Positions 34,714 to 42,813 of a stretch of DNA of 62,293 nucleotides are shown here, one piece after another. Position numbers and translations under genes: made by a program. Source of the stretch: CAZYBU01 sp964645775 (GTDB taxonomy: Bacteria > Spirochaetota > UBA4802 > UBA5550); NCBI GenBank assembly GCA_964645775.1, contig CAZYBU010000018.1:1-62293 (forward strand), written 5' to 3'. Under the pieces are notes generated by a model, which worked only from the letters and a program-made list of their open reading frames with translations, searched no databases and had not been told where the DNA came from. Positions within the stretch are counted from its first letter, which is position 1, and each line of letters starts with the position of its first letter.

Positions 34714-35103
34714 TCATGGATGATGCAGGATCTTCGGATCTTCCCGGAGGTTATCTATAATCCGGGCCATGGAGAGCCGGTCTTCCGGGGAGATGCTGGA
34801 GAATTTCAGTCCGCCCATAAACTCATCCTCCAGATTGAGACCCCATATATACGTAGCCTGCCCTGTAATACGGGTTCCATGAAGCTCCATGACGAGAAAG
34901 AATTCTCCCATCTGTTTCAGGGTCGCGGCCAGGGATTCATTTCCACCGGCCACACGGAAACCGGCCCCGCTCAGGCTGAGGTCACGGATATCCCCCTGAA
35001 TATTGGGATCATCGGCCAGGTGGAACCTGTAACGTCCCGTAAGGCGGTTGTTCTCCTCCACCCGGTCTGTTAACCGGAATCGTATCTCTTTTCGATGACT
35101 CAT
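34714..35103 (-). CDS. PilZ domain protein, probable c-di-GMP receptor
   Basis: A 129-residue protein that is essentially one PilZ domain. The second half of the c-di-GMP motif, D-L-S-L-S-G-A-G, is clear near residue 40, followed by the beta-barrel strands ending MGGLKFSSISPEDR. The upstream R-x-x-x-R motif is not perfect: arginines occur at RLTGRYRF. Ligand binding is therefore likely but not certain. It is divergent from flaA across 200 bases, so a link to flagellar control is attractive but unproved. Confidence 0.8.
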   Translation of the reverse strand: MSHRKEIRFRLTDRVEENNRLTGRYRFHLADDPNIQGDIRDLSLSGAGFRVAGGNESLAATLKQMGEFFLVMELHGTRITGQATYIWGLNLEDEFMGGLKFSSISPEDRLSMARIIDNLREDPKILHHP

Positions 35104-35303
35104 CCAAACCTCTCATAACAATCAGGAAAGCATCCGGCAGGATATGCAAGAAATTTTCCCCTGCCGCTCTTCTTCCCGGCCTTTTTCCTTTTCACACCGT
35201 TTTTTTATTGCCCTGTGATTGATGTGCAATTAGTTTGTATGCATAAACGAAAATAATGGAGTGGAGGCGCCTGAAAGCGCTGGAGTAACACGGAGGATAG
35301 AAC
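35104..35303. promoter_or_regulatory. Intergenic region between the PilZ gene and flaA
   Basis: This 200-base gap has an AT-rich centre and must hold the starts of both divergent genes. For flaA, TTGATG near 35220 with CATAAA 17 bases later is a weak sigma-70-like match. No good FliA-type box was seen. A strong GGAGG stands at 35292-35296, seven bases before the flaA ATG. Confidence 0.35.
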
Positions 35304-35972
35304 ATGAAACAACTATTGCTGATACCACTGCTGGCCGGACTTATCATTCTGCCCCTCCTGGGACAGGAGACGGAAAAACCTGAAAAAAATGAAGAGACGA
35401 CTGATACGAAACAGGTTTCAGACAGTATGTATCATGAGAAGACCCTGGAGGACTTTGAAAACACAACCTACACGGAAAAGAATCTCCGATTCCGGGCAAC
35501 CAGGGACCAGAAGGCCGGGCTCACAATGCGCGATCAATTTCCCGCTCCTCTTAAGGACTCCAAAAAGTACATCGGGCTCAAGATGTACGGCCGACTGGGA
35601 GATGTGCTGACCATGATCCCTGAAAAGGAACTTATCATACAGAAGTACTGCAAAAGTATCTCCATGTGGGTCTATGGAAAGAGATTTTCCGGTCAACTGT
35701 CGATCATCCTCCAAGACGCGGACGAGACGAACCACAGGCTTATACTGGGTACCCTGGATTACCTCGGATGGAGAAAGCTCACGGTTGCCCTGCCCACTGA
35801 CATTACCCAGCAGGACAATTTCCTGAACCAGAAAGAGTTTCTGAAGATCATCCAGATCCAGTACCGTCCCGGAAACCAGACAAGGCTTCCCAAGTGGCAG
35901 TACTTTTACCTTGACGACATTACCGCCATGGTACGCGAGAAATATACCGACCGCCAGAGCGACGACTGGTAG
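35304..35972 (+). CDS. flaA: Spirochaetal flagellar filament outer-layer protein FlaA
   Basis: A 222-residue exported protein with a signal peptide (1-20, cleavage near LLGQE) and the FlaA-type jelly-roll region: the DFEN opening, SISMWVYGKRFSGQLSII, YLGWRKLTVALP and the closing YFYLDDITAMVREKY. FlaA coats the periplasmic flagella of spirochaetes and helps set filament stiffness. This is the strongest phylum marker in the window. It stands alone, divergent from the PilZ gene; its stop codon touches the end of the opposite ABC ATPase gene. Which FlaA paralogue it is cannot be decided. Confidence 0.85.
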   Translation: MKQLLLIPLLAGLIILPLLGQETEKPEKNEETTDTKQVSDSMYHEKTLEDFENTTYTEKNLRFRATRDQKAGLTMRDQFPAPLKDSKKYIGLKMYGRLGDVLTMIPEKELIIQKYCKSISMWVYGKRFSGQLSIILQDADETNHRLILGTLDYLGWRKLTVALPTDITQQDNFLNQKEFLKIIQIQYRPGNQTRLPKWQYFYLDDITAMVREKYTDRQSDDW

Positions 35973-36767
35973 TTATTCTTTTTCCCGCCCCCCGCCGTCC
36001 GGCCGGGGGTAGACCAGGGGGTACCCCTCCCTGCTGGTAATTAGATTTACTCCCGGTCCGTAAAGCTCTTCCATATTCTCCCGGGTAATGACCTCCCCGG
36101 GAGAACCTGTATGAAATATTTTTCCTCTTCCGAGAGCGATGCAGCGGTCCGCGTAGATGGATGCCTGGTTCAGGTCGTGGAGACTCAGGATAATGGCCGC
36201 GCCCTGCCGCCTCTTCTCCCTGAGGATATCGAGAATCAAAACAGCGTGATGAATATCCAGGTGGGATACCGGTTCGTCAAGGACCATGACCGGGGTCTCC
36301 TGCGCCAGCAGAAGAGCCGTGTGAGCGAGCTGCCTCTCCCCGGTTGACAGTTCCGTGATGGGACGATTCGCAAGATGACCTATGGAGCATTGTTTCAGGG
36401 CCTGTTCCACTTTCTTCCGGTCCTCCGCGTTCTCAACCTGGAAGGGGAGCCTGTGAGGATACCGACCCAGGGAGACAAACTCCCGCAAAGGGAGAGGAAG
36501 GGGATTTTCAGGAAACCGAAAGAGGGAACCTATCTGCCGGGACCGGGAACGGCCCGGTAAACCGGAAATACTCCCCCCCTCCACCAATACCTTCCCGGCA
36601 AGGGGAGCATGGAAGCCGGCCAGGGCCGATAAAAGGGTACTTTTACCTGCACCGTTGGGACCGATAAGGACGCAGAGCTCCCCTTCGCTCACATCAAGGT
36701 CTATATCCTTGAGAACAATCTGTTTTCCGTATCCCAGTGCCAAACCCCTGGCCGCGAGCCGTGTCAC
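35973..36767 (-). CDS. ABC transporter ATPase of the FecCD/BtuCD type
   Basis: A 264-residue ATPase with Walker A GPNGAGKSTLLSALAG, the signature region ITELSTGERQLAHTA, Walker B VMVLDEPVSHLD and the switch histidine in ILSLHDLNQ. It belongs to the type II importers for cobalamin, haem and iron chelates. The start is a GTG at 36767, whose GTGA overlaps the stop of the permease gene. With the permease and binding protein it forms a complete importer. Cobalamin is the favoured substrate because of the nearby riboswitch-controlled receptor, but iron chelates remain possible. Confidence 0.9.
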   Translation of the reverse strand: MTRLAARGLALGYGKQIVLKDIDLDVSEGELCVLIGPNGAGKSTLLSALAGFHAPLAGKVLVEGGSISGLPGRSRSRQIGSLFRFPENPLPLPLREFVSLGRYPHRLPFQVENAEDRKKVEQALKQCSIGHLANRPITELSTGERQLAHTALLLAQETPVMVLDEPVSHLDIHHAVLILDILREKRRQGAAIILSLHDLNQASIYADRCIALGRGKIFHTGSPGEVITRENMEELYGPGVNLITSREGYPLVYPRPDGGGREKE

Positions 36768-37744
36768 AGGCGCCTCCGGAGAACCAGGCTGATAAAAAAG
36801 ACCCCTCCCAGAATACCGGTTATGACACCTACCGGCACCTCGTAAGGAGGCGCCATGCTTCTTCCGACCGTGTCCGCGGCCATAAGAACGATCCCTCCCA
36901 CCACAACGGAGGATGGAACAAGATACCTGTGGCGGGAATCATGAAGGGCCCGCATGATATGGGGGACCATGAGTCCCACGAAACCTATGACGCCAGCCAG
37001 GGAGACGGCCAACGCCGCCAGGAGTGCGGCACCAAAAAAATGCCAGGCAACGGAAACCCGATCCACACCGAGTCCCTGCTTGAGGCTTTCCCCCATGGAA
37101 AGGATATCGAGCTGCCTGGAGAGGAGAAGGGACACCGATGCTGTAATAAGAAGAAGGAGGGCTGCCGCCAGGAGCATCCATTTCGGCGCTCCCGAGAGGT
37201 CTCCCATGAGCCAGAGGAGCGCCCGGTGCACCCGCGAGGCGTCTGAAAAAGCGTATATGAGCATGACAAGGGAAGAGCAGACCATGTTCAGGGCTATTCC
37301 AGCCAGCAGGAGTGTAGACACGGGAAGGGCGAAACGAAGGGAAAGGAGGTGAACCGCGGCGGTGACCGCCAGGGAGCCTCCCAGGGCCATGAAGGCCACC
37401 CACGGCTGTCCCATCCCCTGGACCAGAGCAAAGGTCGCTCCCAGAGCCGCCCCGCCCGAGACACCGATGATGAAGGGGTCACTCAGGGGGTTCCTGAGAA
37501 GGGCCTGGTAAAGGGTCCCGGAAAGGGCCAGCATGCCCCCCACCAGCAGGGCCGTCAGGACCCGTGGAAGTCTCAGTTCCATAACCGTTAAACGGATCAT
37601 CCCCTCCCCCCGGCCGGCAAGGGCGGCCATGACCTCAAACGGGGAAAAGGCGACACTCCCCAGATGGAGTGCGGTCAGGGACGTTACCAGCAGAAGAAGA
37701 AGCAGAAGAGGAATGATAAGCCAGCCGGGCGTACGATTACTCAT
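36764..37744 (-). CDS. FecCD/BtuC-type ABC permease
   Basis: A 326-residue integral membrane protein with about ten hydrophobic segments. The family marks are LRLPRVLTALLVGGMLALSG, NPLSDPFIIGVSGGAALGAT and the coupling-helix region GVIGFVGLMVPHIMR. It transports substrate from the periplasm with the ATPase encoded downstream. It overlaps the binding-protein gene by eight bases and the ATPase gene by four, so the three are translated together. Confidence 0.92.
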   Translation of the reverse strand: MSNRTPGWLIIPLLLLLLLVTSLTALHLGSVAFSPFEVMAALAGRGEGMIRLTVMELRLPRVLTALLVGGMLALSGTLYQALLRNPLSDPFIIGVSGGAALGATFALVQGMGQPWVAFMALGGSLAVTAAVHLLSLRFALPVSTLLLAGIALNMVCSSLVMLIYAFSDASRVHRALLWLMGDLSGAPKWMLLAAALLLLITASVSLLLSRQLDILSMGESLKQGLGVDRVSVAWHFFGAALLAALAVSLAGVIGFVGLMVPHIMRALHDSRHRYLVPSSVVVGGIVLMAADTVGRSMAPPYEVPVGVITGILGGVFFISLVLRRRL

Positions 37745-38591
37745 GCAGGGCCTTCCTCATGATCCTGACCCCTTCCACGAATTCCTTCGGGGCGTAGTAG
37801 GATACCGGGTCATGTTCGATGAATCGGACAGAAATATCCCGGCCCGTTTTCCTGATCTCCCTTTCAAGCCACTGTGCCGCGGGCCGGGAGGTAACCAGGA
37901 GCACCTCCGGGCGGGCCAGAAAAAGAGCCTCAAGGGTAACAGGGGCGTATCTCTGCTTCAGATCAGAAAAGACGTTTACCCCTCCCGCCCGCCGCAGCGC
38001 GTCCCCGGGAAAGGCGCCGGCAGAGACCGTTACCAGGGGAGCGCGGGAGAGAATGATGGCCGCTCGCCTCTTCCCGGTCATCTTCATCGATTCCAGTCTC
38101 CTTTCGTAGATCTCCACCCGCTCACGGGCCATCTCTTCCAGTCCGAGCATTCGCGCCAGCTCCAGGTAATTTCCCACGATATGGGACCAGGAATCGTTTC
38201 TTTCAAAGATATGCACCCTCAGGCCGGTCTCCCTGAGTCTTCCGATTCTCTGCACGGCCCCATCCTCCCGGGAGAGGATAACGAGATCAGGTCCCAGGGC
38301 GAGAATACTCTCCAGGGAAGGATGCATAAGGGTCCCCACCACGGGGACCTTCCCCTTCAGAGGCGGGTGCCAGGAGGTCACACCCACCAGTCTATCTTCC
38401 GCCCCCAGATCGATGATCTGCCGGCTCAGGGAGGGGGAGAGGGAAACGATTCTTTCGGGCGCTTTACCCGCCCCTTTATGGACACCCTTCTCCATCCTGC
38501 CGCATGAGATTACTACCGGCATGAGCATTACGAACAGGAATATTGAGAGCCGTTTCCCTGTTTTATTATACTTTACTTTTTTACTATACAT
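37737..38591 (-). CDS. Periplasmic binding lipoprotein, BtuF type
   Basis: A 284-residue substrate-binding protein of the type III (BtuF/FepB) fold. The N-terminus is a lipoprotein signal: basic start, hydrophobic core and VVISC, so cysteine 30 should be lipidated. The mature part starts APERIVSLSPSLSRQIIDLGAEDRLVGVTSW and continues with LESILALGPDLVI, the usual first lobe. It is the first gene of the importer and is divergent from the histidine kinase across only 44 bases. No riboswitch fits in that gap. Confidence 0.85.
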   Translation of the reverse strand: MYSKKVKYNKTGKRLSIFLFVMLMPVVISCGRMEKGVHKGAGKAPERIVSLSPSLSRQIIDLGAEDRLVGVTSWHPPLKGKVPVVGTLMHPSLESILALGPDLVILSREDGAVQRIGRLRETGLRVHIFERNDSWSHIVGNYLELARMLGLEEMARERVEIYERRLESMKMTGKRRAAIILSRAPLVTVSAGAFPGDALRRAGGVNVFSDLKQRYAPVTLEALFLARPEVLLVTSRPAAQWLEREIRKTGRDISVRFIEHDPVSYYAPKEFVEGVRIMRKALHE

Positions 38592-38635
38592 TCTATTATG
38601 TCGACTTATCCTTTCTTACCGGTTAGATAGAAAGC

Positions 38636-40159
38636 ATGGGCACTCCGGAATCCATAGCACTTACGATTTCCAGACTGGAATCGGTAACCAGTGAACTCCT
38701 CGTAATTGTGGATCACGAGGGGATTCTTGTGCACGCAAGCCCCCGGACCCTCGACTCGCTCAGGTATGAGGCGGAAGAGCTGGCTGGCAAATCTTTTTTT
38801 GACCTTCTCGACGTCGATTCCACACAGTTCATGGACGGAACACTTCGCCCGGTTGTAAATGAAGCCGCCCCCATTACCCTGCTCACCTCCGATGGTATCT
38901 CTTACCCCGCGCTCTACCGGGGGGGCCTGGAGCTTAAAGATGGATATCACCTGCTCCTCCTAGAGGACCGCAGGGAAATGGACGCTCTTTCCAGGGAACT
39001 TATCCGGTTCCGGGATGAAGCCGAGGCGGCCGTCAAGACAAAGAGTCTCTTCCTGGCGAACATGAGTCATGAACTGAGGACTCCCCTGAACACGATCCTG
39101 GGATACACCCAGCTGCTGGAGGGCGGCCAGGCAGGAAATATTAACGAACTGCAGAAAGAGTACCTCTCCATTATCATGGATGGCGGAAAACACCTTCTCA
39201 ATATCATAAACGACATCCTGGACCTGTCCCGATTCGACGCGGGAGACGTCACGATCATCAAGAAAAACTTTGACCTTGAACGAATGCTTCATCACCTCAT
39301 TGCCACGGTCCGCGACCTGGCCTCCGCGAGGAACATCCAGCTTGAACTCGATATTGAACCCGGCATTGGTCGGATACGGGCAGACGAAGCCAGGGTCAAA
39401 CAGGTACTGTATAATCTTCTGACCAATTCCATAAAATTCACAGAATGCAACAGGAAGGTGGGCCTTGTCGCCCGGTGTAAAGGGAACAGCGTTATCATCA
39501 GGGTCTGGGACCAGGGCCGGGGCATCCCGGCTGACAAAATCGATTCAATTTTTCAGCCCTTTGAACAGATCCGCGTGGAAGATTCCGTAAAAAATGACGG
39601 TACGGGACTGGGGCTTGCCATCTCAAGAAAGCTTGTGGAACTGCACAGCGGCCTCCTTACCGTTGAGAGCCGGCCGGGAATGGGAAGCACTTTCACTGTT
39701 GAAATCCCTGGTCGTCTCCCGGATTCAGCAAAGGCAGAAGATTATCAACCTGGAAAGGAGATCCAATCCAACGATGACAATCTTCAGCACACTATCATGA
39801 TCGTAGATGACGTGGAGGTTAACTGCCGTCTTATTCAAAGCATACTCGATAACAACGGGTACCGCTCCCTTTCGGCATCAAGCGGAGAAGAGGCCATAGA
39901 GAGATTCCAGGAAGAGAAGCCTGACCTTATTCTCATGGACATCCAGTTAACAGGCATGGATGGGACAGAGACGATGAAACAGATTCGCGGTGAATCATCC
40001 AGGGATCTTCCCATCCTGGCCCTGACAGCCCATGCCATGGAAGGGGACAGGGAAAAATTTATTATTGAAGGATTTGACGGGTATATACCAAAACCGATTA
40101 ATGTAACAACCCTTATGAACAATATCCACTTCTTTCTTGAGAAAACTGCGATCGGATAA
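38636..40159 (+). CDS. Hybrid histidine kinase (PAS-HisKA-HATPase-REC)
   Basis: A 507-residue sensor without membrane segments. A PAS domain (about 12-112) is followed by the dimerisation helix with H145 in ANMSHELRTPLNTILG, the ATPase domain with the N box YNLLTNSIKF, G1 DQGRGIP and G2 GTGLGLAISRKLVELH, and a C-terminal receiver whose phosphate acceptor is D435 in LILMDIQ. All catalytic parts appear intact. The signal is cytoplasmic and unknown. The next gene, 38 bases behind, encodes another receiver and is the obvious partner. Confidence 0.93.
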   Translation: MGTPESIALTISRLESVTSELLVIVDHEGILVHASPRTLDSLRYEAEELAGKSFFDLLDVDSTQFMDGTLRPVVNEAAPITLLTSDGISYPALYRGGLELKDGYHLLLLEDRREMDALSRELIRFRDEAEAAVKTKSLFLANMSHELRTPLNTILGYTQLLEGGQAGNINELQKEYLSIIMDGGKHLLNIINDILDLSRFDAGDVTIIKKNFDLERMLHHLIATVRDLASARNIQLELDIEPGIGRIRADEARVKQVLYNLLTNSIKFTECNRKVGLVARCKGNSVIIRVWDQGRGIPADKIDSIFQPFEQIRVEDSVKNDGTGLGLAISRKLVELHSGLLTVESRPGMGSTFTVEIPGRLPDSAKAEDYQPGKEIQSNDDNLQHTIMIVDDVEVNCRLIQSILDNNGYRSLSASSGEEAIERFQEEKPDLILMDIQLTGMDGTETMKQIRGESSRDLPILALTAHAMEGDREKFIIEGFDGYIPKPINVTTLMNNIHFFLEKTAIG

Positions 40160-40197
40160 TATCGTCAACCAGGAAAGAGACAAGGAGATAATCCCCT

Positions 40198-41436
40198 ATG
40201 GACAACAGAATTCTTGTCGTTGAAGATGACATAAACTCCGCGAAAATGCTGGAATCCTCCCTGAAACACGCCGGTTACCAGGTTTCCGTGGCAGGTAACG
40301 GGGAGGAGGCCGTGGAAGTATACAGGGAGAATCCCTTCCCCATCGTAATAACGGATCTCGAAATGCCTCGCATGGGCGGCAATGAGCTTATTGACAAACT
40401 GAACGAAGCGGAGGACCCGCCCATAATCTTTGTCACCACGGCCCACCACAGCCCGGAACTTATCATCGAAATCATGAAGAAGGGCGCATACGACTACATC
40501 ATCAAGCCGATCGATATTAACGAACTGAACATGAGGGTCAAACGGGCCTTCGAGACGGCAAAGCTGAGACGCGCCAACACGATCATGGAGAAGGAGAAGG
40601 TCATACGCCTGGAGAACCAGCTGGAATGGTACCATTGGCAGGAACGGGCCACGAGCCGGGATAACCTGAGCTCCAATGAGACAATATTTACCAGCCTGCA
40701 GACCAGTTTCAACCAGGGGGCCGGGTTTGGCGCCCTTCTTGTGCTGATCAACATGATTTCCCAGACCGCTGAGAAATCGGGAGATAAATATATCATCGAC
40801 GCCAACCTCTATGACATGGTCAAGGAGAACGCCCAGATGTCTGGCAAGGCCCTGGAAACCTTCGGCGTTATCCAGCACCTGATTTCGAAGGATATCCAGC
40901 TCCGCCAGTCCTCCGCAACCGAAGTGAAAAAAATGTTACAGGAGATCGTCAGGGAGACAAAACCGTTCGCGGAGCGGAGTGGAACAAATGTTATTCTGTC
41001 AGACACCGGGATCAGGGAAGAATCGAGTCTGGTGGAGATCAATGAGAACTACCTCCAAAGGGCGCTGACAGAGGCCCTGATGAACGCCTATAAGTTTTCC
41101 AAAAAGAAGACAGACATCATCGTTCTGATGAAGGTGGTGGACGGATACCTGAATATTACGTTCATTAACACGCCGACAAAAGACGAGCTGAACCGGGAGG
41201 GGATACCCATGGAGTACGAAAACCTGGTCTTTGAACCCTTCTTTCGTCTGAGGAAATCGATCAAGGAGGAATACAAGACCCTGGATTTTGGCCTGGGTCT
41301 CACCCTCCTGGAGAAGATCATTGCACGTCACGGGGGGAAGACATCCATAAACAATATCACGGATCACATGGACCTAACACGTGATCCGGTACTCAGAGTC
41401 AGTATGACCATCACCATTCCCACCGCAGAGCAATGA
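40198..41436 (+). CDS. Receiver domain fused to a degenerate histidine-kinase-like module
   Basis: A 412-residue protein. The N-terminal receiver (1-120) is complete, with acidic pocket E9-D10-D11 and phosphate acceptor D53 in IVITDLEMP. A coiled coil (about 120-145) leads to a helical region like a kinase dimerisation domain, but no histidine stands where the phosphorylated one should be. The ATPase-like domain keeps an N box (RALTEALMNAYKFS) and a G2 box (DFGLGLTLLEKI); the D-x-G-x-G G1 box is missing, with FINTPTKD in its place. It may bind partners instead of phosphorylating them. AAGGAG precedes the ATG. Confidence 0.85.
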   Translation: MDNRILVVEDDINSAKMLESSLKHAGYQVSVAGNGEEAVEVYRENPFPIVITDLEMPRMGGNELIDKLNEAEDPPIIFVTTAHHSPELIIEIMKKGAYDYIIKPIDINELNMRVKRAFETAKLRRANTIMEKEKVIRLENQLEWYHWQERATSRDNLSSNETIFTSLQTSFNQGAGFGALLVLINMISQTAEKSGDKYIIDANLYDMVKENAQMSGKALETFGVIQHLISKDIQLRQSSATEVKKMLQEIVRETKPFAERSGTNVILSDTGIREESSLVEINENYLQRALTEALMNAYKFSKKKTDIIVLMKVVDGYLNITFINTPTKDELNREGIPMEYENLVFEPFFRLRKSIKEEYKTLDFGLGLTLLEKIIARHGGKTSINNITDHMDLTRDPVLRVSMTITIPTAEQ

Positions 41437-41544
41437 AAGTATAAAGGGACCCGGTTACCGGACAGAGATATATCCGCCGGAAGAAAGTTCATCTCAGTTT
41501 TGTCAGATTATTCCATCGGAATAAGGCAGGCGTTAAAGAGGGGT

Positions 41545-41676
41545 TCAGACAAGGGTGATAATCCGTTCTCTGCGCGCGCATTCAATGCAGAGACGCACCC
41601 CTTCCCTGCGGTTCCTGAGCGGAACATAGAAATGGTTGAGTTCGTGAATCCTTTTACCGCAGCGATGGCATTTCAT
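41545..41676 (-). CDS. 43-residue zinc-ribbon protein
   Basis: A very small gene on the minus strand, from the ATG at 41676 to a TGA at 41547-41545. The product has two CxxC pairs, C3-x-x-C6 (CHRC) and C30-x-x-C33 (CIEC), spaced as in a zinc ribbon, with histidines at 4, 11 and 15 and a basic tail. A strong GGGAGGAAAGG stands directly before the ATG, which argues that it is translated. It is the only sensible coding sequence in the 387-base gap between the receiver gene and the basic-protein gene. The function is unknown; a nucleic-acid or ribosome-associated role is only a guess. Confidence 0.6.
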   Translation of the reverse strand: MKCHRCGKRIHELNHFYVPLRNRREGVRLCIECARRERIITLV

Positions 41677-41823
41677 ACCTTTCCTCCCGGAGAACATTTC
41701 CTGATTACTCTATCGGCAGGATGGGTATATATATAAAGTATTGTTTCCTGTCAGAAAAATCCTTTACATAATGAAAGTTTTTATTAATATTTCGTTTTCA
41801 GCAATAAAGAGAACAGGTGAATA

Positions 41824-42108
41824 ATGGCCGCACGATCAAAGGCATCGGCTCGAAACAGAAAGCGAAAAACAAATCTACTGAAGATTCACTCGGCCATGAA
41901 TAAGATGGTGGAGGACGCGGTAGACAAGGAAGTGGTGCGAAAATTTCGCACGATCATCGACTCTTCCGAGGAAGATCTCACCCGGGCCCAGGCGGATGAG
42001 ATTTTGAAATCTCCCCTGAACCTGAACGTCGGCGATTTTCCTGAAAGTACCCATCCCTACCTTCGTCATTTTATATTCATGCACAAAAGAGAGGCCAAAC
42101 GATCATGA
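41824..42108 (+). CDS. Small basic protein of unknown function, coupled to moaD
   Basis: I do not recognise this 94-residue protein. Residues 1-20 are rich in Arg and Lys (ASARNRKRKTNLLK), followed by a predicted helical region and a hydrophobic-aromatic C-terminal part (YLRHFIFMHKREAK). The N-terminus recalls ribosomal protein S20 in composition, but the rest does not fit that family. AGGTGA stands before the ATG. Its stop overlaps the moaD start (ATGA), so both are translated together, which suggests a link to MoaD; what kind is unknown. Confidence 0.65.
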   Translation: MAARSKASARNRKRKTNLLKIHSAMNKMVEDAVDKEVVRKFRTIIDSSEEDLTRAQADEILKSPLNLNVGDFPESTHPYLRHFIFMHKREAKRS

Positions 42109-42356
42109 AGGGTCAGGTAACCCTGAAGACCTTCTCCCTTGTGCGGGACATCTGCGGTTTTGAGGAACGCACCCTGGAGATCGATGAAGGACGGACAGCC
42201 GGAGAAGTGGTCAGGGAACTGCTGGGCGAATGTCCAGGCCTTCAGGAACTTAAGAACCCGCTCCTGATCGCCGTTAACCAGGAATACGCCGATGATGACC
42301 GGCCCCTCTCCGGCGGAGACACCCTGGCCGTTTTCCCGCCCGTAAGTGGGGGCTGA
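42105..42356 (+). CDS. moaD: Molybdopterin synthase sulfur-carrier subunit
   Basis: An 83-residue ubiquitin-fold protein ending in the required Gly-Gly (FPPVSGG), whose C-terminus carries sulfur as a thiocarboxylate for molybdopterin formation. The strands FSLVRDICGFEERTLEI and the helix AGEVVRELLGE match the family. It overlaps the preceding unknown gene by four bases and precedes moaE by four. The other cofactor genes (moaA, moaC, moeB, moeA) are not in the window. Confidence 0.9.
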   Translation: MKGQVTLKTFSLVRDICGFEERTLEIDEGRTAGEVVRELLGECPGLQELKNPLLIAVNQEYADDDRPLSGGDTLAVFPPVSGG

Positions 42357-42360
42357 ATCG

Positions 42361-42777
42361 ATGAAGATCATCCGTTTCCAGGAACAACCGATCCATCCTG
42401 AAGAGATTAACCGCTCTCTCCACTCCCCGGAAAACGGCGCCCTCGTCACCTTCACCGGCCAGGCCCGGAACCGTTCCCGGGATAAAGATGTGACCCATCT
42501 CTTTTACGAAATCTACGATGAAATGGCGAACCGCGAACTGGAGAAGATCGTTAATGAAGCCTTCAACCGATGGGACATTTCCGGATGCGGTGTTGTCCAC
42601 CGTTTCGGCCGGGTCGAGGCGGGAGAGCCGGGTATTCATATTGCGGTCACATCCGGCCACAGGGACGGAGCCTTCCAGGCCTGCCGCTTTATCATTGACG
42701 AGATCAAGAAGCGTGTACCTGTATGGAAGCAGGAATGGTACAGTGACGGTTCCCGCTGGATAACCGGCGGAAGCTGA
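42361..42777 (+). CDS. moaE: Molybdopterin synthase catalytic subunit
   Basis: A 138-residue MoaE, which with MoaD adds the dithiolene sulfurs to precursor Z. Typical segments are GALVTFTGQARNRSRD, HRFGRVEAGEPGIHIAVTSGHR and the active-site lysine region IDEIKKRVPVWKQEW. I chose the ATG at 42361 because the family starts there and a G-rich ribosome-binding site precedes it; a start five codons upstream would overlap moaD. It lies four bases behind moaD. Confidence 0.93.
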   Translation: MKIIRFQEQPIHPEEINRSLHSPENGALVTFTGQARNRSRDKDVTHLFYEIYDEMANRELEKIVNEAFNRWDISGCGVVHRFGRVEAGEPGIHIAVTSGHRDGAFQACRFIIDEIKKRVPVWKQEWYSDGSRWITGGS

Positions 42778-42813
42778 TCCCCCATTCCCGATTACGGCAA
42801 CACGGGTTATTAC

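Noticed and set aside
35978..36012. GC-rich hairpin as a terminator between flaA and the ABC genes
   Set aside because: A stem can be drawn, but neither strand has a T-run behind it and the bases belong to the ATPase C-terminus.
38592..38635. A second cobalamin riboswitch before the BtuF-like gene
   Set aside because: The gap is only 44 bases and contains none of the conserved riboswitch boxes.
41448..41462. CCGG-TTA-CCGG repeat behind the receiver gene as a terminator
   Set aside because: The stem is only four pairs and lacks a T-run.
41500..41736. A 78-codon plus-strand frame in the gap before the basic-protein gene
   Set aside because: No ribosome-binding site and no motif. The 43-residue zinc-ribbon frame on the other strand has both.
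41824..42108. Ribosomal protein S20 for the small basic protein
   Set aside because: Only the basic N-terminus is similar in composition. The helical repeat pattern and C-terminus do not match S20.
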